Under the pieces are notes generated by a model, which saw only the letters and a list, made by a program, of their open reading frames with translations, did no database searches and was not told the origin of the DNA. Below are positions 41,437 to 49,835 of a stretch of 64,000 nucleotides of DNA, one piece after another. Origin of the DNA: UMGS1279 sp045536815 (GTDB lineage: Bacteria; Bacillota; Clostridia; Oscillospirales; Acutalibacteraceae); NCBI GenBank assembly GCA_045536815.1, contig JAZSOH010000021.1, positions 1-64,000 on the forward strand. Direction: 5' to 3'. Position 1 is the stretch's first letter; every line of letters starts with the position of its first letter. Made by a program: the position numbers and the translations under genes.

Positions 41437-41656
41437 AACAACTCCCCGACTACATTTCTGTAATCGGGGAGTTGTTTTAGATAAATAATTTTACTTTAAT
41501 ATCTTTCCATTTATGCACACGTTGTTTGGTTGATTTGGAATATTTATATTCCTTAGCATCCTTTTCGGTGAGCGTAAATTCTGCGAAGTTAAAGTAGGTC
41601 GGAATTACTTGCCAGACTTTATAGCAGCCTGTGGTGCTATACGCAAAAGTGGGAAA
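41437..41656 (-). repeat. ppdK-tail repeat, copy 5 (long form)
   Basis: On the minus strand this encodes RIAPQAAIKSGK-stop (stop at 41605-41607), a spacer of about 130 bases shared with copy 4, and a terminator (41440-41454 with 41459-41473). The spacer keeps a conserved frame ending HKWKDIKVKLFI. The conserved edge CCCACTTTTGC runs into the stop of the 41657-42292 gene. Confidence 0.8.
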
Positions 41657-42292
41657 TTATTTTATCGCATCAGCAACAGTATAACAGTCTGAATTTTGGT
41701 CTTTTGCTTTTCGTATTTGAAACATTATGATTTTTTGCAGTGTTTCATCAGCGAAATTCAAAACACTATACTCGCCAATCAATTTTTCAAATAAACCTGC
41801 TCTTCGAAGTAAATCGGCTTTTTGAACTTTCAATGTTTCGTTGTCATTATTTTTGATAATTTTTTCAATCTCTACTATCGCAAGTTTCCTACAATAAACT
41901 GCTTTTTCATAGTCATTTGCATCATCACAAGCCCATGCTGCGTGTAAAATGGCATAAAACGCATCTTCTTTGTTATCGTCTAATAAATTTATCATATAAT
42001 ATTTATAAAATTTTTCAGCAAGTTTTGACATAAAATTATTTTTTGAGCAAGAAGAGTATTCCTCACTTTTTAAAAATTCTTTATTTATACTTGTTTCATC
42101 ATCGATACTTTCTGAAATATAACCACAGTGGGGGCACTCTTGTATCCACATAGGCATGGTGCTCCTTTGCATTTCTGGAGGCCGCAAGTCTAAATCTGGA
42201 GAACCAAAGGCATTTGTAGACGCAAGTACTCTTTGTTCGGATTCAAGTCCACAAACAGAACACTTACGATTAACAGGCATTATTCGTGACAT
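41657..42292 (-). CDS. Zinc-binding DUF2225-like protein, single-gene cassette
   Basis: ATG 42292 is preceded by AAAGGAAA; 211 residues. It has two Cys pairs, CSVCGLES and CPHCGYIS, flanking LGSPDLDLRPP-like residues (FGSPDLDLRPPEM), typical of DUF2225 zinc-ribbon proteins. The remainder is helical with TPR-like character (YYMINLLDDNKEDAFYAILHAAWACDD). TATAAT at 42321-42326 is the likely -10 box. A ppdK-tail repeat touches its stop codon. Confidence 0.7.
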   Translation of the reverse strand: MSRIMPVNRKCSVCGLESEQRVLASTNAFGSPDLDLRPPEMQRSTMPMWIQECPHCGYISESIDDETSINKEFLKSEEYSSCSKNNFMSKLAEKFYKYYMINLLDDNKEDAFYAILHAAWACDDANDYEKAVYCRKLAIVEIEKIIKNNDNETLKVQKADLLRRAGLFEKLIGEYSVLNFADETLQKIIMFQIRKAKDQNSDCYTVADAIK

Positions 42293-42366
42293 AATAAATT
42301 TCCTTTCAAAGTTTTTTACCATTATACCACATCCTGTGTCCGATAAAAAGGACTTTGCAGAGAAAA

Positions 42367-42466
42367 ATCCCCACCGATTACTCGGTGGGGATTCGTTTTG
42401 TTTTATAAAGTCAGCAATTACTTGCTTTCCTTAATTGCAGCCTGTGCTGCTATCGGCAAAAGAGGG
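42367..42466 (-). repeat. ppdK-tail repeat, copy 6, with terminator
   Basis: On the minus strand this encodes PIAAQAAIKESK-stop (stop at 42418-42420), the spacer TTGCTGACTTTATAAAAC, and an 11-bp terminator stem (42367-42377 with 42382-42392) nearly identical to that of copy 3. Confidence 0.8.
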
Positions 42467-42485
42467 TAATAATTATAAATAAAGA

Positions 42486-43052
42486 TTATTTGTTATTAAC
42501 AAGAATAGCTTTCATCTCATCAACGGGTATTAAAGCTACAATAGCAGCAGAAGCGCAAAGTTCCCCCCTACTAAATAACACTCCATAACATGCATTGTCT
42601 TTGATAAGCTTAATTGAAAATGTTTCAAAATTTAAGGTGTTTAGCCAAGAGCCATCAAGTTTAGTATCTTGCTCCTTTGCAAAGTCAAGAGGTAAATTCT
42701 CTTGTGCTTCCTCAAAAGATGTGTACTTTTTATCAGAAAAACATTCATATCCTGTGTCTAATTCATGTACACCACCAGAAGCACCAATTTCTATAATTTT
42801 ATATCCGTTTGCCGTTAACGTATTTACTAACGGCTGCATAAGTAAAAATATTTTTTTAATTGTCGAAACGGATTCTATCCAAAATCCGAACCCTTCAAAT
42901 TTAACAACTTCCACCAAAGAATAGTATGAATCATATATAGAACAATACGTATCAATCGCTTTATCACTCTTGTTGTTTTTATTAATGCAGTCCTTATTTT
43001 CTTCTGTCACACTGGTTTTTTCTTTTTTTCTAAAAATATCTAATAATCTCAT
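42486..43052 (-). CDS. Hypothetical protein, single-gene cassette next to ppdK
   Basis: The 188-residue protein has AAGGGAG before ATG 43052. It begins with a basic, Lys/Asn-rich segment of 30 residues and continues as a soluble alpha/beta domain (NGYKIIEIGASGGVHELDTGY) that I do not recognise. It is the cassette nearest to ppdK. Its stop lies 20 bases from ppdK-tail repeat copy 6. Confidence 0.65.
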   Translation of the reverse strand: MRLLDIFRKKEKTSVTEENKDCINKNNKSDKAIDTYCSIYDSYYSLVEVVKFEGFGFWIESVSTIKKIFLLMQPLVNTLTANGYKIIEIGASGGVHELDTGYECFSDKKYTSFEEAQENLPLDFAKEQDTKLDGSWLNTLNFETFSIKLIKDNACYGVLFSRGELCASAAIVALIPVDEMKAILVNNK

Positions 43053-43073
43053 AAAACCACTCCCTTGTTTATC

Positions 43074-43102
43074 ATTATAGCAAAAGCAACCGTTATTTGC
43101 AA
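43074..43102 (-). promoter_or_regulatory. Promoter of the cassette gene next to ppdK
   Basis: On the minus strand TTGCAA (43097-43102), 17-base spacer, TATAAT (43074-43079), starting 12 bases beyond the ppdK terminator. Confidence 0.7.
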
Positions 43103-43113
43103 TATATACAAAA

Positions 43114-43139
43114 ATCCGCCCGAATTTCTTCGGGCGGAT
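43114..43139 (-). terminator. Terminator of ppdK
   Basis: A perfect 11-bp stem (43114-43124 with 43129-43139) followed by TTTTTG on the minus strand. It occupies the same relative place as the terminators of repeat copies 2, 3 and 6. Confidence 0.9.
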
Positions 43140-43160
43140 AGTTTTGCTTTATAAATCTAA

Positions 43161-43200
43161 TTACTTAGATTCTTTGATTGCAGCCTGAGCGGCGGCAAGA
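43161..43200 (-). repeat. Parental ppdK tail (reference for the repeats)
   Basis: The last codons of ppdK, RLAAAQAAIKESK-stop. The other copies encode the same peptide end with different codons (for example AAA GAA AGC AAG instead of AAA GAA TCT AAG), so they are not simple local duplications. Confidence 0.75.
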
Positions 43201-45791
43201 CGTGCGATCGGCACGCGGAAAGGTGAGCAAGATACATAGTCAAGGCCAATCTTATGGCAGAACTCAACAGAAACAGGGTCGCCGCCGTGTTCGCCGCAGA
43301 TACCGCAGTGGATAGAAGGACGAGCCTTTTTACCAAGGGTAACAGCCATATCCATAAGTTTGCCAACACCGTTTTGGTCAAGTTTAGCAAACGGATCGTT
43401 CTCATAAATCTTGCTATCATAGTAAGCAGTAAGGAATTTACCAGCGTCATCACGGCTGAAGCCAAATGTCATCTGAGTAAGGTCGTTTGTACCGAAGCAG
43501 AAGAATTCAGCCTCTGTTGCGATTTCGTCAGCGGTGAGACATGCTCTGGGGATTTCCATCATTGTACCAACTTCGTACTTAAGCTCTACGCCTGCAGCTG
43601 CAATTTCAGCATCAGCAGTAGCAACAACTACGTCTTTAACGAACTTCATTTCTTTAACTTCGCCGGTAAGAGGAATCATAATCTCGGGAACAAGGTTCCA
43701 ATCGGGATGAGCCTTCTTAACGTTCAAAGCTGCACGGATAACAGCAGTTGTCTGCATCTTTGCGATTTCAGGATAGGTAACTGCCAAACGGCAACCACGG
43801 TGACCCATCATGGGGTTGAACTCGTGGAGAGAAGTGATAATATTCTTAATATCCTGAACAGTTTTGCCCTGTGCTTCTGCCAAAGCTTTGATGTCAGCCT
43901 CTTCGGTAGGAACGAACTCGTGGAGAGGAGGATCGAGGAAGCGGATACAAACGGGGTTGCCTTCAAGAGCTTCGTAAAGCTTTTCAAAGTCGCCCTGCTG
44001 ATAAGGAAGAATCTTAGCAAGAGCTGCTTCTCTGCCTTCTACTGTATCAGAGCAAATCATCTCGCGGAATGCAGCAATTCTTTCTGCCTCGAAGAACATA
44101 TGCTCTGTACGGCAAAGACCGATACCCTCTGCGCCAAGCTCACGAGCTTTTTTAGCGTCAGCAGGTGTGTCAGCATTGGTACGAACCTTAAGAGTTCTGT
44201 ACTTATCTGCCCAGTCCATAATTCTGCCGAATTCACCAGCGATTTCAGCATCAACGGTAGGAATGATACCATCATAGATGTTACCTGTAGAACCGTCGAT
44301 AGAAATATAGTCACCCTCATTATAGGTTTTGCCTGCAAGAGTGAACTGCTTATTAGCTTCGTCCATAATAATATCGCCGCAACCGGAAACACAGCAAGTA
44401 CCCATACCACGAGCAACAACGGCTGCATGGCTGGTCATACCGCCACGAACAGTGAGGATACCTTGAGAAGCTTTCATACCTGTAATATCTTCAGGGGAGG
44501 TTTCCAAACGAACAAGAACAACCTTTTCGCCTCTTGCGTTCCAAGCCTCTGCAACTTCAGCGGTAAATACAACCTTACCACAAGCAGCACCTGGAGAAGC
44601 GCCAAGACCTTTACCTGCAGGTGTAGCAGCTTTAAGTGCTTTGGTGTCAAACTGAGGATGGAGAAGAGTATCAAGGTTACGAGGATCAATCATAGCAACG
44701 GCTTGTTTCTCGTCAATCATACCTTCGTCAACGAGGTCACAAGCAATCTTAAGAGCAGCCTTAGCTGTTCTCTTACCGTTACGAGTTTGAAGCATAAAGA
44801 GTTTACCGTGCTCAACAGTAAATTCCATGTCCTGCATATCTCTGTAGTGGTCTTCCAAAGTAGCGCAAACTTCGTTGAACTGTTTGAAAGCTTCAGGGAA
44901 TTTGTTAGCCATTTCAGCGATAGGCATTGGTGTACGAACACCTGCAACAACGTCTTCACCCTGTGCGTTGGTAAGGAACTCACCCATAAGGCCTTTATCA
45001 CCTGTAGCAGGGTCACGAGTAAATGCAACACCGGTACCACAGTCATCACCCATGTTACCGAAAGCCATCATTTGAACGTTAACAGCGGTACCCCAAGAAT
45101 AAGGGATATCGTTATCACGACGGTAAACGTTTGCACGGGGGTTATCCCATGAACGGAAAACAGCCTCTACAGCGCCCATAAGTTGTTCTTTGGGGTCGCT
45201 GGGGAAGTCTTTACCGATTTTGCTCTTATACTCAGCTTTAAACTGATTTGCAAGTTCTTTAAGGTCGTCAGCGGTAAGCTCAACATCAAGGGTTACGCCC
45301 TTTTCTTCCTTCATTTTGTCGATAAGCTCTTCAAAATATTTCTTACCAACTTCCTTAACAACGTCAGTATACATCTGAATGTAACGTCGATAGCTGTCGT
45401 AAGCCCAACGAGCATTTCCAGACTGTTCTGCCATAACTTCAACAACCTCTTCATTAAGACCGAGGTTCAAAATGGTGTCCATCATACCGGGCATGGAAGC
45501 TCTGGCACCGGAACGTACAGAAACTAAAAGAGGATTGGTCTTATCGCCAAACTTTTTGCCGGTGATGCCTTCCATCTTGTCGATGTACTCCATAATTTCT
45601 TTTTGAATGTCTTCATTGATTTTACGGCCATCCTCATAATACTGAGTACAAGCCTCTGTAGTAACGGTGAAGCCTTGGGGAACGGGAAGACCGATTTTGG
45701 TCATCTCAGCAAGGTTAGCACCTTTACCGCCTAAAAGCTCACGCATGGAAGCGTCGCCTTCAGAGAAAAGATAAACAAACTTTTTGCTCAT
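43161..45791 (-). CDS. ppdK: Pyruvate, phosphate dikinase
   Basis: PPDK interconverts pyruvate, ATP and phosphate with phosphoenolpyruvate, AMP and pyrophosphate. The start is ATG 45791 (GGAGG nine bases upstream), giving 876 residues, the normal length. Visible are the N-terminal ATP-grasp part (GGKGANLAEMTKIGLPVP), the phosphohistidine swivel GGMTSHAAVVARGMG, and the C-terminal PEP-binding barrel with the EIPRACLTADEIA and FGTNDLTQMTFGFSRDD blocks and the catalytic Cys in CGICGEHGG. The end RLAAAQAAIKESK is the sequence copied in the six upstream-island repeats. Confidence 0.97.
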   Translation of the reverse strand: MSKKFVYLFSEGDASMRELLGGKGANLAEMTKIGLPVPQGFTVTTEACTQYYEDGRKINEDIQKEIMEYIDKMEGITGKKFGDKTNPLLVSVRSGARASMPGMMDTILNLGLNEEVVEVMAEQSGNARWAYDSYRRYIQMYTDVVKEVGKKYFEELIDKMKEEKGVTLDVELTADDLKELANQFKAEYKSKIGKDFPSDPKEQLMGAVEAVFRSWDNPRANVYRRDNDIPYSWGTAVNVQMMAFGNMGDDCGTGVAFTRDPATGDKGLMGEFLTNAQGEDVVAGVRTPMPIAEMANKFPEAFKQFNEVCATLEDHYRDMQDMEFTVEHGKLFMLQTRNGKRTAKAALKIACDLVDEGMIDEKQAVAMIDPRNLDTLLHPQFDTKALKAATPAGKGLGASPGAACGKVVFTAEVAEAWNARGEKVVLVRLETSPEDITGMKASQGILTVRGGMTSHAAVVARGMGTCCVSGCGDIIMDEANKQFTLAGKTYNEGDYISIDGSTGNIYDGIIPTVDAEIAGEFGRIMDWADKYRTLKVRTNADTPADAKKARELGAEGIGLCRTEHMFFEAERIAAFREMICSDTVEGREAALAKILPYQQGDFEKLYEALEGNPVCIRFLDPPLHEFVPTEEADIKALAEAQGKTVQDIKNIITSLHEFNPMMGHRGCRLAVTYPEIAKMQTTAVIRAALNVKKAHPDWNLVPEIMIPLTGEVKEMKFVKDVVVATADAEIAAAGVELKYEVGTMMEIPRACLTADEIATEAEFFCFGTNDLTQMTFGFSRDDAGKFLTAYYDSKIYENDPFAKLDQNGVGKLMDMAVTLGKKARPSIHCGICGEHGGDPVSVEFCHKIGLDYVSCSPFRVPIARLAAAQAAIKESK

Positions 45792-45862
45792 TAGAAAAAA
45801 CCTCCTAAATTTTTTACATTCTAAAACCTGAGCGTCGCCAAAGGGCACACTCATCTATAGTA

Positions 45863-45879
45863 ACCATAAAATTTATGGT
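45863..45879. promoter_or_regulatory. Palindrome in the ppdK leader
   Basis: A perfect 17-base palindrome with arms ACCATAAA / TTTATGGT lies between the likely -10 box (TATAAT on the minus strand near 45890) and the start codon. It is a candidate operator. Confidence 0.5.
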
Positions 45880-45970
45880 AGCAATTTATTATAACAGTTT
45901 TAAAAGGATTTTTAAAGTCTTTTTTTAAAAAAAGTGGTAAAAATTGAAAATTTATTTACTTTGTAACAAA

Positions 45971-46005
45971 AAAACTGCCCAAAACACTTGTTTTTGGACA
46001 GTTTT
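45971..46005 (-). terminator. Terminator of the glgC-glgD-glgA operon
   Basis: A stem of AAAACTGxCCAAAA paired with TTTTTGGxCAGTTTT, nine bases after the glgA stop, with a T-rich end on the minus strand. Confidence 0.75.
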
Positions 46006-46013
46006 ATATGTTT

Positions 46014-47414
46014 TTATACCGAAAAATAAATCTTAATATATTTTTTCGCCGAGTTTTCCCAACCGCTTTTTTTAAGCATACAATTTTTTATCTTTTCGTT
46101 CCATAAAGTTTTGGTTTTATAAAGCTTTACTGCGCGAAGAATTGCCGAGAGCATATCGTCGGAATTATAGGTTTCGAAAGTAAAGCCGTTTCCGTTTTCT
46201 TCTTCAAAAACTGTATCACTAAGTCCGCCTGTTTTTCGAACGATGGGAATAGTACCATATCGCATCGCAATCATTTGAGAGAGTCCACAGGGTTCAAATT
46301 TTGAGGGCATTAAAAACATATCCGCACCGGCGTAAATTTCGTGAGCCAGCGCCTCGTCAAACCTTGTTATAACCGCAACCTTTCCGGGATACTCCTTTTC
46401 CTTCTCAAAAAAGAAACTTTCGGTACCTCTGTCTCCCGAGCCAAGCAAAACAAACTGAACATTATTTTTCAAAATATTATCGAAATTATACTTTATGAGG
46501 TCGAAGCCCTTTTGCTCTGAAATGCGGCTTATAGAGGCGATAATTGGAATATTTTTTGCTTTTTTCAGACCAAGCTTTTTTTGCAATGCTTCTTTGTTTT
46601 TTGCTTTAGCTGAAAAATCTTCTGCCGAAAAATTAAAAGGAATATAAGCGTCGTTTTCGGGACTGTAAAAATCTTCGTCTATGCCGTTTGTAATGCCCGA
46701 AAGTTTAAAGCTTCTTGCTTTTAAAATACCGTCAAGTCCAAAAGAAAAATAAGGATATAAAATTTCCTTTGCATAGGTTTCGCTTACGGTTAAAACCCTT
46801 TCTGCCGTCTCTACCGCTCCTTTTAAAAGATTGATTTTTCCGTCATATTCCAGAATATTTAAATGTTTTTGGTCAAGCCCTAAAACGTCATAGAAAAACT
46901 CTTTTTCGCATATACCCTGAAACTGAATATTGTGTATAGAAAAAATTGTAGGCAGTTTCCCTAAACCTTCCCCAAAAAAGACGTTTTTAAAAACAGGTAC
47001 AAGGGCTGTTTGCCAGTCGTTACAGTGCAAAATATCGGGAGAAAAATTAAGAAAAGGCAGTGACTTCAAAACTGCTTTCGAGAAAAATGCAAAACGCTCT
47101 CCATCGTCAAAATAGCCATATAGATTATCACGTTTAAAGTAATACTCATTATCTAAAAAATAATATGTAACACCGTCTTTTTCCGCTTCAAAAAGGCCGC
47201 AGTAGAGCTTCCTCCAAGAAAGGTCTACTGCAAAATCCACCACAAAGCGAAGCTCATCTTTAAAATTTTCCTTTATGCTTTTGTAAAGGGGCAAAATCAC
47301 CTTGGTTTCTACGCCGAGCGCTTTAAGAGCCTTAGGCAAAGCCGACGAAACATCGGCAAGACCTCCTGTTTTTATAAACGGCAGCGCCTCGCTTGTTATG
47401 AAAAGAACATTCAT
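46014..47414 (-). CDS. glgA: Glycogen synthase (ADP-glucose)
   Basis: The 466-residue GT5 enzyme transfers glucose from ADP-glucose to glycogen. It has the N-terminal KTGGLADV loop (residues 15-22), HCNDWQTALVP, a GITNGID block in the middle, and the C-terminal FEPCGLSQMIAM nucleotide-binding motif. It begins 3 bases after the glgD stop, as the last gene of the glycogen operon. Confidence 0.95.
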   Translation of the reverse strand: MNVLFITSEALPFIKTGGLADVSSALPKALKALGVETKVILPLYKSIKENFKDELRFVVDFAVDLSWRKLYCGLFEAEKDGVTYYFLDNEYYFKRDNLYGYFDDGERFAFFSKAVLKSLPFLNFSPDILHCNDWQTALVPVFKNVFFGEGLGKLPTIFSIHNIQFQGICEKEFFYDVLGLDQKHLNILEYDGKINLLKGAVETAERVLTVSETYAKEILYPYFSFGLDGILKARSFKLSGITNGIDEDFYSPENDAYIPFNFSAEDFSAKAKNKEALQKKLGLKKAKNIPIIASISRISEQKGFDLIKYNFDNILKNNVQFVLLGSGDRGTESFFFEKEKEYPGKVAVITRFDEALAHEIYAGADMFLMPSKFEPCGLSQMIAMRYGTIPIVRKTGGLSDTVFEEENGNGFTFETYNSDDMLSAILRAVKLYKTKTLWNEKIKNCMLKKSGWENSAKKYIKIYFSV

Positions 47415-47417
47415 TTT

Positions 47418-48536
47418 TTAAACCTCCATTTTTTTGTCTACATAAATGTAAAGGTTTTTTGAGCCGCAAAGCCTAACCTCTTCGCCGACCTTTACGTTTT
47501 TATCGGTTATTGCAAATTCCAGTGACGCATTTTTCTTTATTATGGTATCCTGCATCACGATAGAGTTTTTTATACACGCTCCCTTTTCAACCTTAACCCC
47601 ACGAAACAAAACCGAATTTTCTACCTCGCCCTCAATAATACATCCGTCGGCGATAAGGCTTTTTGTTACACTTGAAAAAGGACCGTATCTTGTAGGGGCG
47701 TCATCTCTAACCTTAGTGTATATAGGACGATTTTCGGAAAAAAGGGCGTTACGCGTTTCGGAGGAAAGAAGCGAAAAATTGGCTTTTGCAAAGCTTTCTT
47801 TACTGTCAATTACAAAGGCGGGAGACGAAACCTCATATCCGTAAATGTTAAGAGCATTAACGTTTGGCATAAAAACATCGCGCCAAATATGTCTTAGATT
47901 TTTTTCTGCCGCATCCTTTATAAGTTTTATTAGTAAACTTTTTTTCATAATTACGGTATCAAGACTGAAAGGGACTTCTTTTTCAGACTCCAAAGGGAAA
48001 GTAATGGAGGTGATTTTGCCCTCTTCAGATTTTTCAAAAACCATTATGTCTCCGTTTGTTTTTGGCAAATTACCCCTTTTGAAAGCCACTGTAATATCTG
48101 CACCCTTTTCTTTATGAAACCTAAACATTTCTTTTATATCAATGTTTGCTAAAACGTCACAGTCGCATAGAACTATGTACTCCTCGGTAGCCTTGTAAAG
48201 ATGGGACATTATATTTTCAAGTGATTTAATGTGCCCCGCATCTGCCGACATCTCTCTGTTTAAATATGGCGGAAAAATAAAAAGTCCTCCGTTTTTCCTA
48301 TCCAGGTCGAAGGCCTTACCTGACCCCAAATGATTCATAAGAGAATGATAATTGAATTTGGTTATAACCCCAACCGTACTGACCCCTGCATTAACAAGAA
48401 AGGAAAGTGGGAAATCTATAAGACGATAACGCCCTCCAAAAGGGATAGAAGCTATTGCGCGGTTGCTGGCAAGTTCGGGCAAAAAAGAATCGTGCACATT
48501 GGCAAAAAGAATTCCCATTATTTTTTCGTTTTTCAT
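47418..48536 (-). CDS. glgD: Glucose-1-phosphate adenylyltransferase, GlgD subunit
   Basis: The 372-residue protein is the regulatory-type paralogue of GlgC found in Firmicutes. The nucleotidyltransferase start is degenerate (GILFANVHD instead of the GGxGxRLxPLT loop), but FGGRYRLIDFPLS, GSGKAFDLDRKNGG and a left-handed helix C-terminus are kept. It lies between glgC and glgA. GlgC-GlgD hetero-oligomers are more active than GlgC alone in characterised Firmicutes. Confidence 0.93.
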   Translation of the reverse strand: MKNEKIMGILFANVHDSFLPELASNRAIASIPFGGRYRLIDFPLSFLVNAGVSTVGVITKFNYHSLMNHLGSGKAFDLDRKNGGLFIFPPYLNREMSADAGHIKSLENIMSHLYKATEEYIVLCDCDVLANIDIKEMFRFHKEKGADITVAFKRGNLPKTNGDIMVFEKSEEGKITSITFPLESEKEVPFSLDTVIMKKSLLIKLIKDAAEKNLRHIWRDVFMPNVNALNIYGYEVSSPAFVIDSKESFAKANFSLLSSETRNALFSENRPIYTKVRDDAPTRYGPFSSVTKSLIADGCIIEGEVENSVLFRGVKVEKGACIKNSIVMQDTIIKKNASLEFAITDKNVKVGEEVRLCGSKNLYIYVDKKMEV

Positions 48537-48564
48537 TATTATTCCTCTTTCACTTTGATTTATA

Positions 48565-49704
48565 TTATTCGCCTATTACGGTTATCCCCCAAGAGTCAAG
48601 GTCTTTTGCTCTCTCAGGCGAAATGCCGATATGTTCATTTTCTTTCACCTTACAGTTTTCACCAATAATTGCATATTCAACGGTGCTGCCGCTTTCGACC
48701 ACAGCGCCCGGCAAAAGCAAGGAAAAGGCTACCTTTGCTCCCTTTTCGACCGTAACGTTTCCAAAAAGCACCGAAGATTCTATCTCTCCTAAAACGTTGC
48801 AGCCTGCGGTTATAAGGCTGTTTTGTACCTTTGCGTTTTTGCCTATATATTGAGGTGCCGAGGCAGGAAAATTAGAATATATTTTTAGTTCGCCTTCAGA
48901 AGGCGCAAGATTTTCAGCAGGGCTTAACAAATCCATATTTGCTTCCCATAGCGACTCTATCGTTCCTACATCTTTCCAGTATCCTGCAAACCTATAGGCG
49001 AAAAGTTTTCGCCTTTCGTTCAACATCGACGGAATGATATCCTTGCCGAAATCGTTGGAAGAATTTTTATTCTCTTCGTCTTCGGTTAAAAACTTTTTCA
49101 AGACGTCGAAATTAAAAATATATATTCCCATAGAAGCGAGATTACTTTTTGGTTTTTTAGGCTTTTCTTCAAACTCTATAATTTCGCCGCTCTCATTTAC
49201 ATTCATTATCCCAAAACGAGAGGCTTCTTCCTTTGGGACCTCAATAACAGAAATAGTACAGTCGGCCGAGCTTTCTATGTGCGCTTTAAGCATTTTCGAG
49301 TAGTCCATTTTGTAAATATGGTCACCCGAAAGGATAAGTACATATTTTGGACTATATCTTTCAATAAATGATAAATTTTGATAAATCGCGTTAGCGGTTC
49401 CCTTGTACCACATGGCGCCGTCGTTTTTTTGATGAGGCGGTAAAATATGCACCCCGCCCGAAAGTCTGTCAAGGTCCCAAGCCTTGCCTGAGCCTATATA
49501 ATCGCTCAGTTCCAAGGGTTGATATTGGGTTAAAACACCGACCGTATCAATTCCTGAGTTTATACAGTTTGAAAGGGGAAAATCAATTATTCTGTATCTT
49601 CCGCCAAAGCATACGGCGGGCTTTGAAGTGTATTTTGTAAGGGGACCAAGGCGGCACCCTTTTCCTCCCGCTAAAAGCATTGCTACACATTCTCTGTTTT
49701 TCAA
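48565..49704 (-). CDS. glgC: Glucose-1-phosphate adenylyltransferase, catalytic GlgC
   Basis: The 379-residue enzyme makes ADP-glucose from glucose-1-phosphate and ATP. It has the intact nucleotide loop MLLAGGKGCRLGPLT (residues 9-23), SKPAVCFGGRYRIIDFPLSN, GSGKAWDLDR, SGDHIYKMDY, and the FEEKPKKPKS region. It is the first gene of the glg operon and is divergent from tex. Confidence 0.96.
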   Translation of the reverse strand: MKNRECVAMLLAGGKGCRLGPLTKYTSKPAVCFGGRYRIIDFPLSNCINSGIDTVGVLTQYQPLELSDYIGSGKAWDLDRLSGGVHILPPHQKNDGAMWYKGTANAIYQNLSFIERYSPKYVLILSGDHIYKMDYSKMLKAHIESSADCTISVIEVPKEEASRFGIMNVNESGEIIEFEEKPKKPKSNLASMGIYIFNFDVLKKFLTEDEENKNSSNDFGKDIIPSMLNERRKLFAYRFAGYWKDVGTIESLWEANMDLLSPAENLAPSEGELKIYSNFPASAPQYIGKNAKVQNSLITAGCNVLGEIESSVLFGNVTVEKGAKVAFSLLLPGAVVESGSTVEYAIIGENCKVKENEHIGISPERAKDLDSWGITVIGE

Positions 49705-49747
49705 AACCTACATCTCCCGTTTTTTAAAATTTAAAGCCAAAACCTGT

Positions 49748-49776
49748 TTGACAAAGGTTTTGAGCTTTGATATACT
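49748..49776 (+). promoter_or_regulatory. Sigma-A promoter of tex
   Basis: TTGACA (49748-49753), 17-base spacer, TATACT (49771-49776). Confidence 0.8.
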
Positions 49777-49835
49777 TATATTAGTTGGTTTTACCCAGTC
49801 TTTAATTATATGTATATTGAGAGGCGCTTATTACA

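Noticed and set aside
43254..45152. 632-residue open frame on the plus strand
   Set aside because: It lies antisense within ppdK, has no ribosome site, and its Cys/Asn/Ser-rich composition is that of a shadow frame caused by ppdK codon bias.
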